Shown piece by piece: positions 23,275-34,700 of a stretch of 64,000 nucleotides of DNA. The stretch's first letter is position 1. The number at the start of each line of letters is the position of its first letter. This DNA is from Davidsoniella eucalypti (lineage: Eukaryota; Ascomycota; Sordariomycetes; Microascales; Ceratocystidaceae). Position numbers and translations under genes: made by a program. Location: NCBI GenBank assembly GCA_004009845.1, contig RMBW01000006.1, positions 62,001 through 126,000 on the forward strand, in the 5' to 3' direction. The notes beneath the pieces were generated by a model, which worked only from the letters and a program-made list of their open reading frames with translations, did not search any database and was not told the DNA's origin.

Positions 23275-24965
23275 TTATAATTGGGCGGGTTGGTTACCCA
23301 ACAAATTCGCTGGTCGTGTAGTTGGCAACCGCTTATGATTGCGCACCTTGCGCTGGCTCTGGAGTAGACTCCGACGGTATTTCACATACAACTTAAATGC
23401 ATCGCGGAGGACAATGTAGATACAGCCACCCAATAGACTCCGGCCCCATTGCGTTTGTAACAGGCCAGTATGCTCATAGCGAGCGCCGTTCCATGAGGGT
23501 ATGCGTGCCATCATGGTGAATCGCCGCGGTAGCAGAAACCGCAGAACCTCGCCGGCAGCGAAAGAGATGCCCGGCATCAGCAACGCTGTTACCACCGTAG
23601 CACAAACGTCAGACAACGAAGACCGTACGCCGCGTTGCTCTTCGACATCTGGGGCTAGAGGCTCAGCTATTTGTGCTGGGGCGTGGTTTAGAGGTAGCAC
23701 AACGTCTTGTGGAATATCTGGCGGAGGTGGAGCAATACCATCAGCCTGTCGCTGGTTTGGTGCTATGTGTGCGTCAATCTCATGGCGGTCCATATCTAGG
23801 AAAGCGTCGGCATTAACGGGAGCGGCGGCAGGCAAGATATCCAAGCGCGCATCAGCCCAAGGTTGCCTCATTTCCATGAGAATATCATCTTCTATGAGTC
23901 TAGGTGCAGCAGCAGGCAGAGCATCGTCAACCATCTCACCGATATGCGCATCAACTCCCCAACCCATGGCCACAGGACCAATGTTGATCTCGTGATTCAT
24001 GGGCTGCATATTGGCGTTGGCAGGGTTTTCTTCGACAACCACCTCGATATCAAAGGGCCACACACGTACGATGTCAGCAAAATTTCTGACGTAGCCCATG
24101 AATCCTTGTCTGTTGTCGTCCATATCTTCTTCAGCCATCCCAGGAGCAGGAATGTTAGCCGGTTCGGCTGGAGGTATGTTATCAACCAGACGTTGCGGTA
24201 GACCAGATATCTTCTTATCTAGCTGGCGCTCCCATGAAGAAAATATCTCGCGGTAGGCAGTACGGTATATGGTGTTGACAAGCGGGAAAAATGCAATGGC
24301 AGCCTGTGGTGTGGGTGGCCATGAGAATGCGCCTGGGTCGTGGCCAAAGACATATGATGCATACTGAATAAAATCGTTAGTATGACGACGTGATTTTTAA
24401 TACTCGTTAGGGATTTACTTACCACACTGAATAGAGGCAGGCTCATGGGTATCGAAACAGAACCAAACGAGTAGCCCATGACCAACACTGGACCAATCAA
24501 AGGCAAAACAGCCAGTCTAGACAAGCTCAAATGTACATCCATACCATCGATGACGTGAACGAAGCGGAATGGCGCGCCTGGACCTGCAAATACAGTCATA
24601 GCCACGGTGCCGTAGATACCCATACTAGCAATAGTCCCGCTAGCGACCATTCCGGCAAATATGCTGGGAGATATTGAACGTACGTTCCGCGCAACCAGGT
24701 TGGCGAGGTAGACCACTTTGTCGTCAGGCTGGTCAACAAATATAGGGGCGCGGCACACCGGGCACAAAAGTTTCTTGTCTTCACGTTCACAGTCCTGGAC
24801 CCAGGCCATCATGCAGTCCTGATGAGCAGCTAGTGAGCACGGAGAGGGCACTACCCACTCGGAAGCAGCGGATTGTAGCGGGCTGTCCTCGTCATCCATA
24901 AGGCAGATAAAGCATCGTGCCGCTTCATCGGATGCGGGCGTAGCCGACGAGACCACGTCGGCCAT
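23275..24965 (-). CDS. RING-CH (MARCH-type) membrane E3 ubiquitin ligase
   Basis: Two exons, 24965-24423 and 24363-23275, join to 543 residues (SV|YASYVFGHD). A RING variant occupies residues about 17-75: CFICLMDDED, then PSPCSLAAHQDCMMAWVQDC and LCPVCRAPI, which is the C4HC3 pattern. Hydrophobic segments follow at about 95-115 (PSIFAGMVASGTIASMGIYG), 145-180 and 425-445, plus another near GGCIYIVLRDAF. This suggests a multi-pass membrane ligase. Residues about 265-400 are Pro/Asp-rich. The C-terminus is strongly basic (KYRRSLLQSQRKVRNHKR). A longer start at 25010 would add 15 mostly hydrophobic residues; I chose the ATG beside the RING by analogy. Fungal RING-CH proteins of this layout have no assigned substrate that I know of. 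Confidence 0.8.
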
Positions 24966-25523
24966 GATGTTCGCCGCAAGAGGGATCAAGAAGACGATGC
25001 AAGGTAACAAAGAAGGCGATGTTTGGGATATTGGCTTCCTCTAGCGATCTAATTATGGTGCAGTATGGCTAAGAAATTGTCGTCGTCGATTCGAGATAAA
25101 TTGGTTCGGTAGACAAGGGACAGTAGTGATTGAAGTCGAAGACTACTGGTGTGGTGATATTCAACACCGGCGAGACAAGGGAAGACAATAGCGAGGTCTA
25201 AAAAAGTTATGATGTTCGCGTGGCCGATATTCAATTGAACAGTGGATTTAATAAACTAGGCTGACGGTTTTTTCTAATGCTGATGATGTGAGGAAGTCGA
25301 GGGATGTTTCAAAATGAAAAGTGTCAAAGTATAATAGTGCAAGCAGAAAAGGATAAATGCGGTTGGACAGCCTGAAAACCCCTCTAGAAGCGTGAAGCAA
25401 ATAATGCTAAATGCTAAATGCTAAAAGAGTAAAACATCGAAAGAGCAGAGCTTCGTTAAATGCGCTAGCCTCTCTACTTGCCCGATAAGATAAGGCACGA
25501 AACAGGATTACTAAGCCTAATGA
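24966..25523. other. RING-CH upstream region with short tandem repeats
   Basis: Promoter side of the RING-CH gene. A tandem ATGCTAA unit occurs three times at about 25404-25426. No gene seen. Confidence 0.5.
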
Positions 25524-25532
25524 TGTCACCTT
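25524..25532. repeat. left 9-bp target-site duplication of the MULE
   Basis: TGTCACCTT, identical to 26257-26265. Nine bases is the characteristic duplication length of Mutator-like elements. Confidence 0.9.
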
Positions 25533-25600
25533 GAGTCAAGCTAATTTAACAGTTGGGATTTTAACTTCACAGTTACGCTAGCCGTATTAGGAAATTGTAG

Positions 25601-25608
25601 TCACGTGA
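25601..25608. promoter_or_regulatory. TCACGTGA E-box in left MULE repeat
   Basis: Perfect palindrome inside the inverted repeat, mirrored at 26181-26188. It is identical to the E-boxes in two gene promoters of this window. Confidence 0.35.
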
Positions 25609-25650
25609 CATCATCGATTACAAGAAATCAAAAATATTTCTTACATCGCA

Positions 25651-25983
25651 TCACCACTTCACCACTACTATAAGATTAAACATGCATGCCAGAATAGAAA
25701 AAAGACAGCTAGTTACCCGAGACGAGCCTTTACGTATAGACGGTTTTGTACGTGTGTTAAGCTTGCCATGCCGATCACAGCCATAGACCACTGATTTCAT
25801 ACCACCATTGGTGTAAGAAGACACAGTTGAAAAGGCGTACCCACGTACAGAAGCCCATGCATTAATGCCTTGGAAAAGTGCCTCTCGAGAGTGGTAGTGT
25901 ATTGTTGGAGGAGGGGCAAGCCGTATAACAGGGGTGTCTGTGGTATCTATAGATAGCCCTTTATCCATAGATGATGATGCCAT
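25651..25983 (-). pseudogene. MULE transposase N-terminal fragment
   Basis: A 110-codon frame inside the element. It reads ALFQGINAWASVRGYAFST, then KSVVYGCDRHGKLNTR. This resembles the FAR1/GCM-like DNA-binding domain that opens fungal MULE transposases (A-N-WA---GYA ... V-L-CDRGGK). The catalytic DDE core and the SWIM zinc finger are absent. The frame runs into the left inverted repeat, where it stops. It is a remnant of an internally deleted autonomous copy and may still be transcribed. Confidence 0.7.
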
Positions 25984-26256
25984 TGTGGTGTGTGTAGAAA
26001 ATAAAAAAGTAGGGTGGTGAAGGTTTTCATCATCGTGAGCAGGAGGTAATAACGGTGAGGGACCGTCTTCATAGATTTTTACTGCTTTATAATATTCAAT
26101 TACATATGTTTCATCTTATAGTAGTGATGAAGTGGTGATGCAATGTAAGAAATATTTTTGACTTCTTGTAATCGACGATGTCACGTGACTACAATTTCCT
26201 AATACGGCTAGCGTAACTGTGAAATTAAAATCCCAACTGTTAAATTAGCTTGACTC

Positions 26257-26265
26257 TGTCACCTT
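26257..26265. repeat. right 9-bp target-site duplication of the MULE
   Basis: TGTCACCTT directly after the right inverted repeat; matches 25524-25532. Confidence 0.9.
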
Positions 26266-26633
26266 GGGTAGCTTAGGGCAACTGTAGAAACCGCCTAATT
26301 GATTTAGAGGGACACATATCGTTCCGTTATAGACAACTATGTATAATAGAAAATATCTATTAGCACAAGACTATTAACCGGATTTATCTGCAGATCGAAT
26401 AATCCTAAAAAGTTGCATACCACTTGATGTACGTCTTACACACAGATCGAAAGACATGGAAAGTGAACCTGGATATTTATACAACATGGGTATATATTCA
26501 CCTCTACCAACTACGTATCATGAACCACCGTTAGTGATTCATCCTGGAATACATTTAGACACACGCTACAAGATAATACTAGTACAAAGATGTCCAGAAC
26601 ATGACTTTCTTTGCCGTCCTGATGTTTCTTTGT
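26266..26633. other. intergenic, DAP1 3' side
   Basis: Short gap between the MULE and DAP1. The plus-strand frame 26456-26671 has no family resemblance. Confidence 0.45.
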
Positions 26634-27314
26634 CTACTTCTTGTCCTGTTTGTCAAACTCTTCCTGGCTAACGAGCTTGCCGATAGCCGTATATTTGGAC
26701 CGGAAGCTTTCCTCCCAGCCTTGCAAAGTCTCCTTCTGCTCATCGGTGAGATTTTCCAAGGGATCCAGGGGACCATCCAAGTCCTCAGTCAACATGTCCT
26801 TGTCAAAGCTACTATGGGCCAAACCACGTGACGCATCACGACCAGCAAAGTTGGCGTACGAGCTTCCAGGGCCGTAAAACTGCCGACGACCACTAACATC
26901 GAAGACGCGGCCGCGCACCGCCAGATAGATGGGCTTGCCATCTGTACCGTCGTTAGGTAGGAGCGTACGTGGAGTGAAAGTCTGGAATAGACGTGCAGAC
27001 TTCGGCCGCTGCGGCTTGGGGAATTCCGGAGCGAAGATCCAGCCGCTGATGGTGAACAGCAGGCACGTCACAAGAATGGTGTTGACGGGGGTGAGAAAGC
27101 CGAAGATGAGGAACCTGTAATTGGAAAAGGTTGGAAGAACTCTTGTTAGTCGTGGAACCATGGCATATGGCATGCAATTCACATGGGGGTCATGTGAGGA
27201 ATGCGCAGCTAAGGAGAGAGAGGGGGGGGGGGAAGGGAAGCTTTACTGGTCTTGGTCGGGCACGGCAGCGGCTTTAGCTGCCTCGTTGATGACAGTTTGA
27301 ACGACGTGGTCCAT
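26634..27314 (-). CDS. DAP1: membrane-anchored cytochrome b5-like haem protein (MAPR/Dap1)
   Basis: Two exons, 27314-27247 and 27114-26634, join to 182 residues. An N-terminal amphipathic stretch (MDHVVQTVINEAAKAAAVPD) is followed by a transmembrane anchor (NTILVTCLLFTISGWIFA). The MAPR domain follows: FTPRTLLPNDGTDGKPIYLA, then GRVFDVSGRRQFYGPGSSYA, FAGRDASRGLA and DLDGPLDPLENLTDEQKETL. The tyrosine of FYGPGSSY is the expected haem ligand of the family. Dap1 binds and stabilises the P450 Erg11 in the ER and affects sterol synthesis and azole sensitivity. The short first exon is fixed by the phase-2 join (DQDQFLIFGF); reading through from 27182 would replace the true N-terminus. Confidence 0.92.
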
Positions 27315-28010
27315 GGCGGCAATAGTTTGGAATAGAAGCAGCTCTCGAGATAGTTTGCGCAAATGTAAAGAAGCACAAGTGAGATAGGATGAAGAATGCG
27401 ATGAAACTTGTCTATAATCTATACTTGTCGCAAAGTTAAGCTATGGCTATGTTTAGGCACAACGTCGACCATGCCGCACCAGATGTCAACAGGTTTCATA
27501 AGCTGTCGCCAGCTGGCTAGTATACAGAGCATCATACCCTACAAGCCTTATAGTATTAGGGTTACATTCTGCCCCACTATCTCGCCATCAACTTCGCAAT
27601 ACTTGTTGTATTTGTATTTTAACAGGCTTGATATAGCTCTATTCATAGATTCTATCTGTATATCTATGCTCATTGCTTACAGTATTTGCATCATTCACTA
27701 CCACTACATTATCGGCCTACATTCTGTGGTCTTGATACGCAGCTATATATACATTATGTTGCACTAAACATTCAACCTATGATGCCTATACTCACTACTT
27801 TTTTTGAATCAAAACGAATCAAAATAGTTATAAAATCTTATAGTTATATATATACACTATAAAATTGATGAATGAGTGATTTCTAGCTATTAATCATATA
27901 CTCATATTAAAAGATCACTCTTGGCGTTCTACCTAGCATTCAGTCCAACAGCATCTCCCCATCAACCATCAGTACATACAGTGTTCACTCTCCTAATTTC
28001 TCCAGACTCA
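27315..28010. other. intergenic, DAP1 upstream region
   Basis: 696 bp, AT-rich with TA-runs near 27840-27865. The 119-aa plus frame at 27408-27767 is hydrophobic low-complexity and I do not consider it a gene. Confidence 0.45.
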
Positions 28011-28211
28011 TCATTGAACTGCTAGTGTACGCCCAGATGAAACAGTCGATGGTGTCTCTGCATCTACTTCTTTCGCCAACACTGGTCGTTCATTCTTACC
28101 CTTCTCATCCCTCACTTCTTGATTCAACACCTGTGCGAGAGCAACTTCTGTGGACTTCACAGTACCAGATCCACTACCATCAGCATTGCTACCGTTCCCT
28201 ATACCCATCTG

Positions 28212-29016
28212 CTAAAATGCCATGTTCACTACACCGAGTGCAGCTGGTTGTAGGTTTTCACTGACATAAGGCGTCACGCGAAGCAATTCGCCTAGAACAC
28301 AAAGCATGGTTTCAATCCGCCGTTTCTCCGCTAGCAGTCTTGCGAGGTTCGGAAGGCGAGCACCTTGATGATCTCTCTCGGCCAATAAAGATATTTGTTG
28401 CATGATTGAGATTTTGGCTGTATCTTGTCTTTCGTGAGAAGATAGGAGTGAGAGTTCCTCCAACAAAATGCTAGTCACACGTATTGAGGTAATGTGTACC
28501 ATAACCTCTTGATCGGAGATGACTTTAGTGTTTTCTTGTGAAGGTACTTGGTATTTTGCGATACATTTGAGCACGTGACGTACTCGCACCTCCATATGTG
28601 CAGCTTTAGTCGCAAAGAAGAGCAAGCGTATGAGATCTTTCTCCAGATCTGTCATAACCCCAAAGTCGTTGCACGGAAAGTTTCCTACTGGCGGTGTGCC
28701 AGATGCGTCAGCAACGTCTGTCACTGTTAAGGAGTAGAAGTACATCGATAGCACAAAAATTTGGTTCGGGGGGGGGGGGGTCAGATCCGGACACATCTTT
28801 TTATTGACGTGTCAATTACCCAATTGTAGCTACTGACCGTCACTCATGTATATCTAGCCAGGAAGCAGATAGAAGGGACTAAAGATGTTATAATGACATG
28901 ATCGGTATTAGTACATACCCACGAAGCCAACTCCCGACTGTCAAGACACCATCGTTCTTGTAACGGATGCAGAGCCGGCCAATGTATTTGCCCACAAGAC
29001 GATCGTCTAAGGACAT
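28212..29016 (-). CDS. unrecognised helical protein, two probable exons
   Basis: I do not recognise this gene. A probable first exon starts at 29016 (MSLDDRLVGKYIGRLCIRY, then KNDGVLTVGSW) and ends near 28919-28924. The second begins near 28725 and runs to TAG at 28212 (GVMTDLEKDLIRLLFFATKA, then HVLKCIAKYQ, ISIMQQISLLAERDHQGARL, MLCVLGELLRVTPYVSEN). The donor is uncertain: GTGGGT at 28923 gives the right phase with acceptor AACAG, while the stronger GTATGT at 28918 does not. The protein would be about 200 residues, mostly alpha-helical and leucine-rich, with no signal or membrane segment. The frame continues open past the TAG for 65 codons to 28011, so readthrough or another splice could extend it. 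Confidence 0.45.
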
Positions 29017-29119
29017 AATATAGTCCAGATGACGTGAAATGGACAGTATTATTGCTAAAGTTTCATAAATAATTTCCCTATAATTTCTAGTTCTTATCAA
29101 GCAGTTAGAATGCCACATA

Positions 29120-31375
29120 GTAATACATAGATGACTATCTACCTATAATTCAGTGTATATTCATCACATTATTCCACGTAATCATATCATCAGCTACTCG
29201 TCTTCATTTTATAATTACATTATCATCTTATTTCTTGTTTTCCTTCCCAAGTTCACGTGCAATCAACCAAGTGAAGGTGACAAAAAAGGCGCTCTCCTTG
29301 ATTAAAGCCAGATGGCCAACACATCCAACAAACCAGGCGCTTGTTTTTGTAACCAGTAAAAAGAACAGATTTCTTCGCTATATGTGTTGCACATAAACTC
29401 CAAGTCAATGTATTCCTTATAATGGGCATCTTCATTAGCTTAGTGCCTACCAACTACTTGTGGCTATCGTATCGGATCGAGTTGTTGATATTTCAATTAT
29501 ACTACCATCGCTTCACTTGATTCCAACAAAAGTTGCCTTCCCGGATGCATGTAACTGAAGCGAATGAACTAGTTATAGTTCAATACGTAATGCTGCATTG
29601 CTAGATATAGTACGTCGTTGGTCTCGGTATATGCTCTGCAGGAAGGAATGTGAAAGACAGCAAATAACAGCATATTATGATATTTCGATTGTAGTGGCAT
29701 CATGATTTGTGCACATGATGGCTGAGCACTAGTTTTTCTGTGCCCTTTGTGTCGTTCAAGATTGTATAGTACCTTATTTTGTTTAAAAGTTGAAGATGTA
29801 TCTGTAACAAAGGATACCCGGATATATAACAAAGGTAAAATAATATAGTATATATATATATATGCAGCATACATGGATCTTAGAATACAGTTAGGGGCAA
29901 TCACAAAAGGTTTTGGCAAGACGTTTTGGTTAATTTCTCGAATAGAGTATATATTTATATATTGTAATAAAAAGCAAAAGAACAAAGACCAGGACGCTAC
30001 TGGTCAACTGGGGTCTGTTTAGGAAATGAAGTTTAGGGATGCTAATATCCATTTCCTTATATTGAGATAAGTGAAAAATGGTGCCTGATAAAAGAGGGTA
30101 TGATGATTTGTAAGACTCCGACACAAATCAAAACATTTACAAAATGAAGAAAGAGAAGAAAAGTTATTCTTCATGATGAAAAGTGGTTATGCGGTTCAGT
30201 TGCTCCGTTCGAAGGCGAGATGGACTGGTCCCGCAGAGAATCAATGGGATATAAAATAAAAAAGGGGATAAGAAAAGAAAAGAAAAGTATCATGTGATGA
30301 TATAGTGAAACAACTAGGCTGCGAGTTGTGGGCGTGAACAATGCATGTAGAGGTTGCTTGTGCGTAAGGGCAGTGAGAGGCGATGAGGAAGAGAAATGAC
30401 CTCATTCATTGACAACCAGCGTTGTTCCTCATTCTCTCCACTGAAAAGCAAAAGTATTGCTGTGCAGTCACATTGGGTGAAAGACCAAGTGTAAGTCAGG
30501 TAGCAGAGGAGTGAAGAGAGAACAAGAGAAAATAAGAGAAAACCAGTTATCGTGAAACCGAGGTTAAAAGTGTCACTTCTTGGGAAGTGTGGGGCTGGGC
30601 TAGTAAACCAGGGCCTCTTTTTTATCTTTGCTGGTGCGCAGAGGAGATTTCCCCGGATTTTTCAGGGGATAGCCCTTTGGGGGAATATGTCTTGCAAGCT
30701 ATGAAAGTAGACGACTGAAATGTTCTCTGACTATAGCCGCAGGATGTTGTTATTTCCGAGACAAGAGCGTTGCCAGATTGGCGCTGCATTCTCAACGGAA
30801 AATTGCCGAACAAGGGGCTCTGAGATGCCGAGATAATTAAGCACGTAGATGGCAGGTTGCTAAGCACAACAGCGAGATCAGTGGGTCAGCCCATGACTGG
30901 AGGCTTGTCAGCTAATGAACAGCTCACTTTGTTCCAGGGAGTGTTGCATTGCAGAACAGAACCCAAGTCAAGAAAACACAAGCTCTTCGCCATAGTAAAA
31001 GAAAAGGAAGAAGAAAAATGAAGGAGGGCAGTTGACTGAGAGGAAAATGAGGGGGGAAGAGACACTGCCTGACAAAGGGCAAGCAAATGCGCAGTTGTAC
31101 GGCACCATAAAACAACGACCACCACCAGCGTATCATCAATTAGTTGTGGTCGCTTAGGGTGTTTTATTGTTTTTAGGCTTGATATTTGGAGAAGTGATCC
31201 CAAAACCAAGCGCCATAATAGTCTCGATTAGGCAGCTCAAGGAAGAATCCAATGATCCCCTCTTCTCTCGCCCTTGTAGGACCTCGCGAATAAATGAAGA
31301 AGAAAACAAAAAGTAAAAACAAGTGATCTGTATGCATGAAGGCGTAAAAGAGAAGAGATAGTTAGACTGGTCTGT
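29120..31375. other. gene-poor stretch, one possible small exon
   Basis: No recognised gene. On the minus strand about 29343-29228 reads AWFVGCVGHLALIKESAFFV then TFTWLIARELGKENKK and a stop. It looks like the hydrophobic end of a small membrane protein, perhaps with an upstream exon MKMPIIRNTLTWSLCATHIA at about 29432. I could not confirm the splice. The rest is AT-rich or purine-rich low-complexity DNA. Confidence 0.3.
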
Positions 31376-31760
31376 TTACTTGCGCTCAGTGTACGCCTTC
31401 ATGGCGTTCTCTAGAGAAGCGAGATCCGAGCGATCGCCGTAAGCATCGAGGAATTGAGCGTTGCGAGCACGCATCTCAGCGTCCATCATGTCGAGACGAG
31501 CTTGACGCTCAGCAGCAGCATCTGTGTATTGCTTTGCAGCGATGCCTGTAAGCCGAAGAGAGAGAATGGTTAGATTACCACAAGGTCTGATATGAGGATA
31601 GAAAAATCAGGCAGTTGTAATGCCACGATAGAAACTTACCAACAGCGAGGGCGATGGCGACAGGAGCGACGACTTTGCGCGGCATCTTGGGGGTGTTGAG
31701 CATAGGAAGGAAAGAAGGATACACACGCGAGGTGGTAGAGAAGTTGCGCTGAGGGGCCAT
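31376..31760 (-). CDS. small mitochondrial membrane protein, conserved-looking, unnamed
   Basis: Two exons, 31760-31640 and 31545-31376, join to 96 residues. The start MAPQRNFSTTSRVYPSF is a typical mitochondrial presequence (basic, hydroxylated, no acids). One hydrophobic segment follows (VVAPVAIALAVGIAA), spanning the splice. The C-terminal half is a soluble helix: DAAAERQARLDMMDAEMRAR, then FLDAYGDRSDLASLENAMKA. Splice sites are canonical (GTAAGT, CTTACAG), and strong GC bias at third positions supports coding. Single-TM inner-membrane accessory proteins have this layout, but I cannot name the complex. The longer frame up to 31901 is not needed. Confidence 0.7.
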
Positions 31761-34700
31761 TGTGAAAGAAAAAAAGAGCTGAAGAAAGAAGAGGAGAAAG
31801 GGAGATGTGATCTCAGTAGAAATATATTGCGAGGCGTTGTTGGAGACCTGGCAGGCAACTATGCTGTCAGGTAGTTGCTGTCCTTGGAGACTGGAGAACA
31901 AGGCAAAGACACTGATGAATAAGGATGTTTATTGTTAAAGTATACGATATACTGGATGGTGCTAGAGATCGTAGTGGAGACAACAGATTGATAGATATTA
32001 GAATGTCGAATAGCTAGAATATGAGATTGAGTAATGAGAATAGGTGACTCGTCAAAGATCCGTATGTGGTGCGAGCCTCGTTGCTTTTATAAGCACTCGG
32101 ACGGGTCATGTCTCGCTTGAGACCAACGCCCGCGCTACATATTTACTGTTGGCCGCTCTTACATCATCGGTGGAATACGCCGCCCTCAAACCAAGCCTAG
32201 CACCTTGCACTTTTTGTCCCTGTGGGATTCGCTCTACAATTACGTCCTCGGTCCGCTGCGGTCACTATTTCGTTCAATGTTCTACGTATCGACTAGGGTC
32301 CCCTGACTTGGAGGTCTACGATCGTCTTCGTCTCCTGATTTGGCACTAGACCTCTTCCTTCTTCTATGAATTGTATTGGGGAATTCGTAGCGCAGCTTGC
32401 ATGTTTTGGCGCCTACAGTGATTGTGTGTCCTGTGTTAATTTGTGAGAATAGCGCACAAGTTGTGCTAGGGATGTTTTGATACTATCGGCCACCTTGCTA
32501 TTCGCACGTACATGTACTGTCTGTGTACATAAGTATATACGAATAAGAGGAACAACGTTTATAAAGCGGACAACTTGACAGTGCTTTTCGTAGCTCCGAG
32601 TGGTGTCAGCAAGTAAACAGCAGTATTAACTATATACTATACTATTCTGTATGCTACTTAGGTTACAACCCCGGCTTTGGTCATGCACAGCATCGTGACC
32701 TCTCTAGATCTGTTCGGCGGCAAAGTGGCCGGCGTTGCAGTTTCGTAAAACACACGACGTCTTGCCCGAAGCATCACCACAGGTGGCCAAATCAAGACAA
32801 CAGTCAAGAAATCAATGAATAGTCCCGCCCTAGAATAGACGGCAAGATTTGTGGCCATGGTAGGTGGTCTGAATATGAGCTGCTTGTCGCGTGTTTTTTC
32901 GCTCTATTGTGGAGATATGTGGTGTGACCCCGGACCACAATTGTCCAAGTGCTAGTAGCCTAAAGTATAGTCTGTTTTATCCGACGTTCTACCTAGAGGG
33001 TTCTACTAAATTCTTAGAAATTCGATTACTAAGATGAAATTCATGGTGCTATTTGATTTCCCAAGTTAACGGCAACTAGGTTATTTAGTATAAGATTATT
33101 TAACAGAAAACTCTACTTGAAACAATGAAAGCTCACAGTAGAGAGTAACCATCGCCATCGATTATCGCAGTACAGGTTATATAGTAGATAGCGAAACTCA
33201 CTATTTAGTGTACAGATACAAATACATAACTGCTATTTAGTGCTATCTGTTACGGCCAAAATAACGGCGGCTTGTTTTAGATATGTGGCTGTTGACGAAT
33301 AGCACGCTACAACACCCAATCCTACAACGAGTTTGTGCAGGGGCTGGCCCGTGGCTGGCGCACTAAAAAACGAGGCTCCACTTATTAGTATAAGCAGGCC
33401 GCTTTAGTGAAACCTTGCTCAGCTTTTACCACTTGTTGCTTGAGGCATCACGACCCAAGCGAATGAAGGAAGATACAAAACACACTTAGAGGTCAACAAG
33501 TGTCTATACATATGTAACCTTGAGAGTCCCAAGGGTCTTGTTCGATACTACAACTACGCGTTATCGAATGATAATACAGGAGAAATCAATTGATATCTAC
33601 AATAGGACACCAGTCTTGGTGGTAACATCATTTGCTCTATGGCTTTCTAGCTTCTGCTACAATTGGCTATCAGACTCAAGATTTCTTGGACACCTAGGAA
33701 CGTGTTTGGCGAGATATTTGAATAGGTTGTATATAGTAGCATACGACGCACTTGCGATATAAATGTCTTAGATGAGAACCCTATATTCTTGACACTAGGG
33801 TACTGTCTTAGCTCGATCTGGGTGGCTAAGCGTCGCTATCATCCAACAGAGCCTCATCTTTTTTCCCCAAAATTGATTCAAATGTCGGCCCCGCCGCCGA
33901 CTTCGAAAAACCCCTCCGTGGAAATTAACATGTCTAGATATATTTGTCCCTTTGCCCAAGACCCACTCTCAATATCTCGGCCTACTCCAACTACAGCTAC
34001 AATCTACACTAATTGTAAGGATACCTTAGTCGTATTTGTGCATTATCTGTAGATACGCTTCTTTCACTGCATTTCAGAGACTACGAGTCGGACACATTGC
34101 GGCTCAAGTTTCGTTAATCCTCCTTAGCCGCATCCGCTCCGTCTTTGCCCCATTCATACCGGTCCGTTTGTTTGTTTAGTCAATACCAGAAAAACAGCAC
34201 AGATCACTCTGTTTCTGTCTATCAGAACCACCTTGGGGACTATGCGGGAATTAAACCTTGCGTTGCCCAATAGTTTCATAGGAGATATCGATAAGAAAGA
34301 AGACATAAGAATAAGGCCCATTATTATTCTGCTTCAACAATAGGAAGGGAGGATCGCCGCACCAGACAATGGACTTGACGTCATAGCATAGACAACAAAG
34401 CAGAGACCCATATTGGGTAGTGATAACAGAATCAACAATGTTCAACAAAGGCTATTGCTCGTTTACCAGCGGCTAAGCAGGGTTTTTGTCGGGACAAATT
34501 GTAACAGCAGGAAAACCAAAGTAAGAAATCTGTAATTATAGTACGAGGGGCTTAATAAATAATACAATAATACAATAATTATGTATCATGACCGCCAGTT
34601 TCACGAACCCCTCAAAGCTTAAAATAAAGGAAAAAAGACCCTGAAACAGTATTCGCTTCTCCTCGCAAAAGTCTTCTATTTTTCAGCTAAGTTTACTTTC

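Larger units (their letters stand above)
25533..26256 (-). mobile_element. Mutator-like element (MULE), 724 bp, deleted
   Basis: The ends are inverted repeats of about 150 bp (25533-25682 and 26107-26256), both starting GAGTCAAGCTAATTTAAC and differing at only a few positions. A perfect 9-bp duplication flanks it. Long inverted repeats plus a 9-bp duplication are diagnostic of the Mutator superfamily. The inside holds only the first about 90 codons of a transposase-like frame, so the element cannot move itself. Low divergence between the inverted repeats suggests a fairly recent insertion. It sits between the 5' end of the RING-CH gene and the 3' end of DAP1. Confidence 0.9.

Noticed and set aside
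28760..28790. Poly-G runs (also near 27223, 42687 and 61337)
   Set aside because: Simple homopolymer runs; no evidence of telomeric or structured function, and possible assembly noise.
32976..33070. Stretch faintly like 18S rRNA (AAATTCTTAGAAATTCGATTA)
   Set aside because: The match is only a short A/T-rich string; the surrounding sequence does not resemble rRNA.
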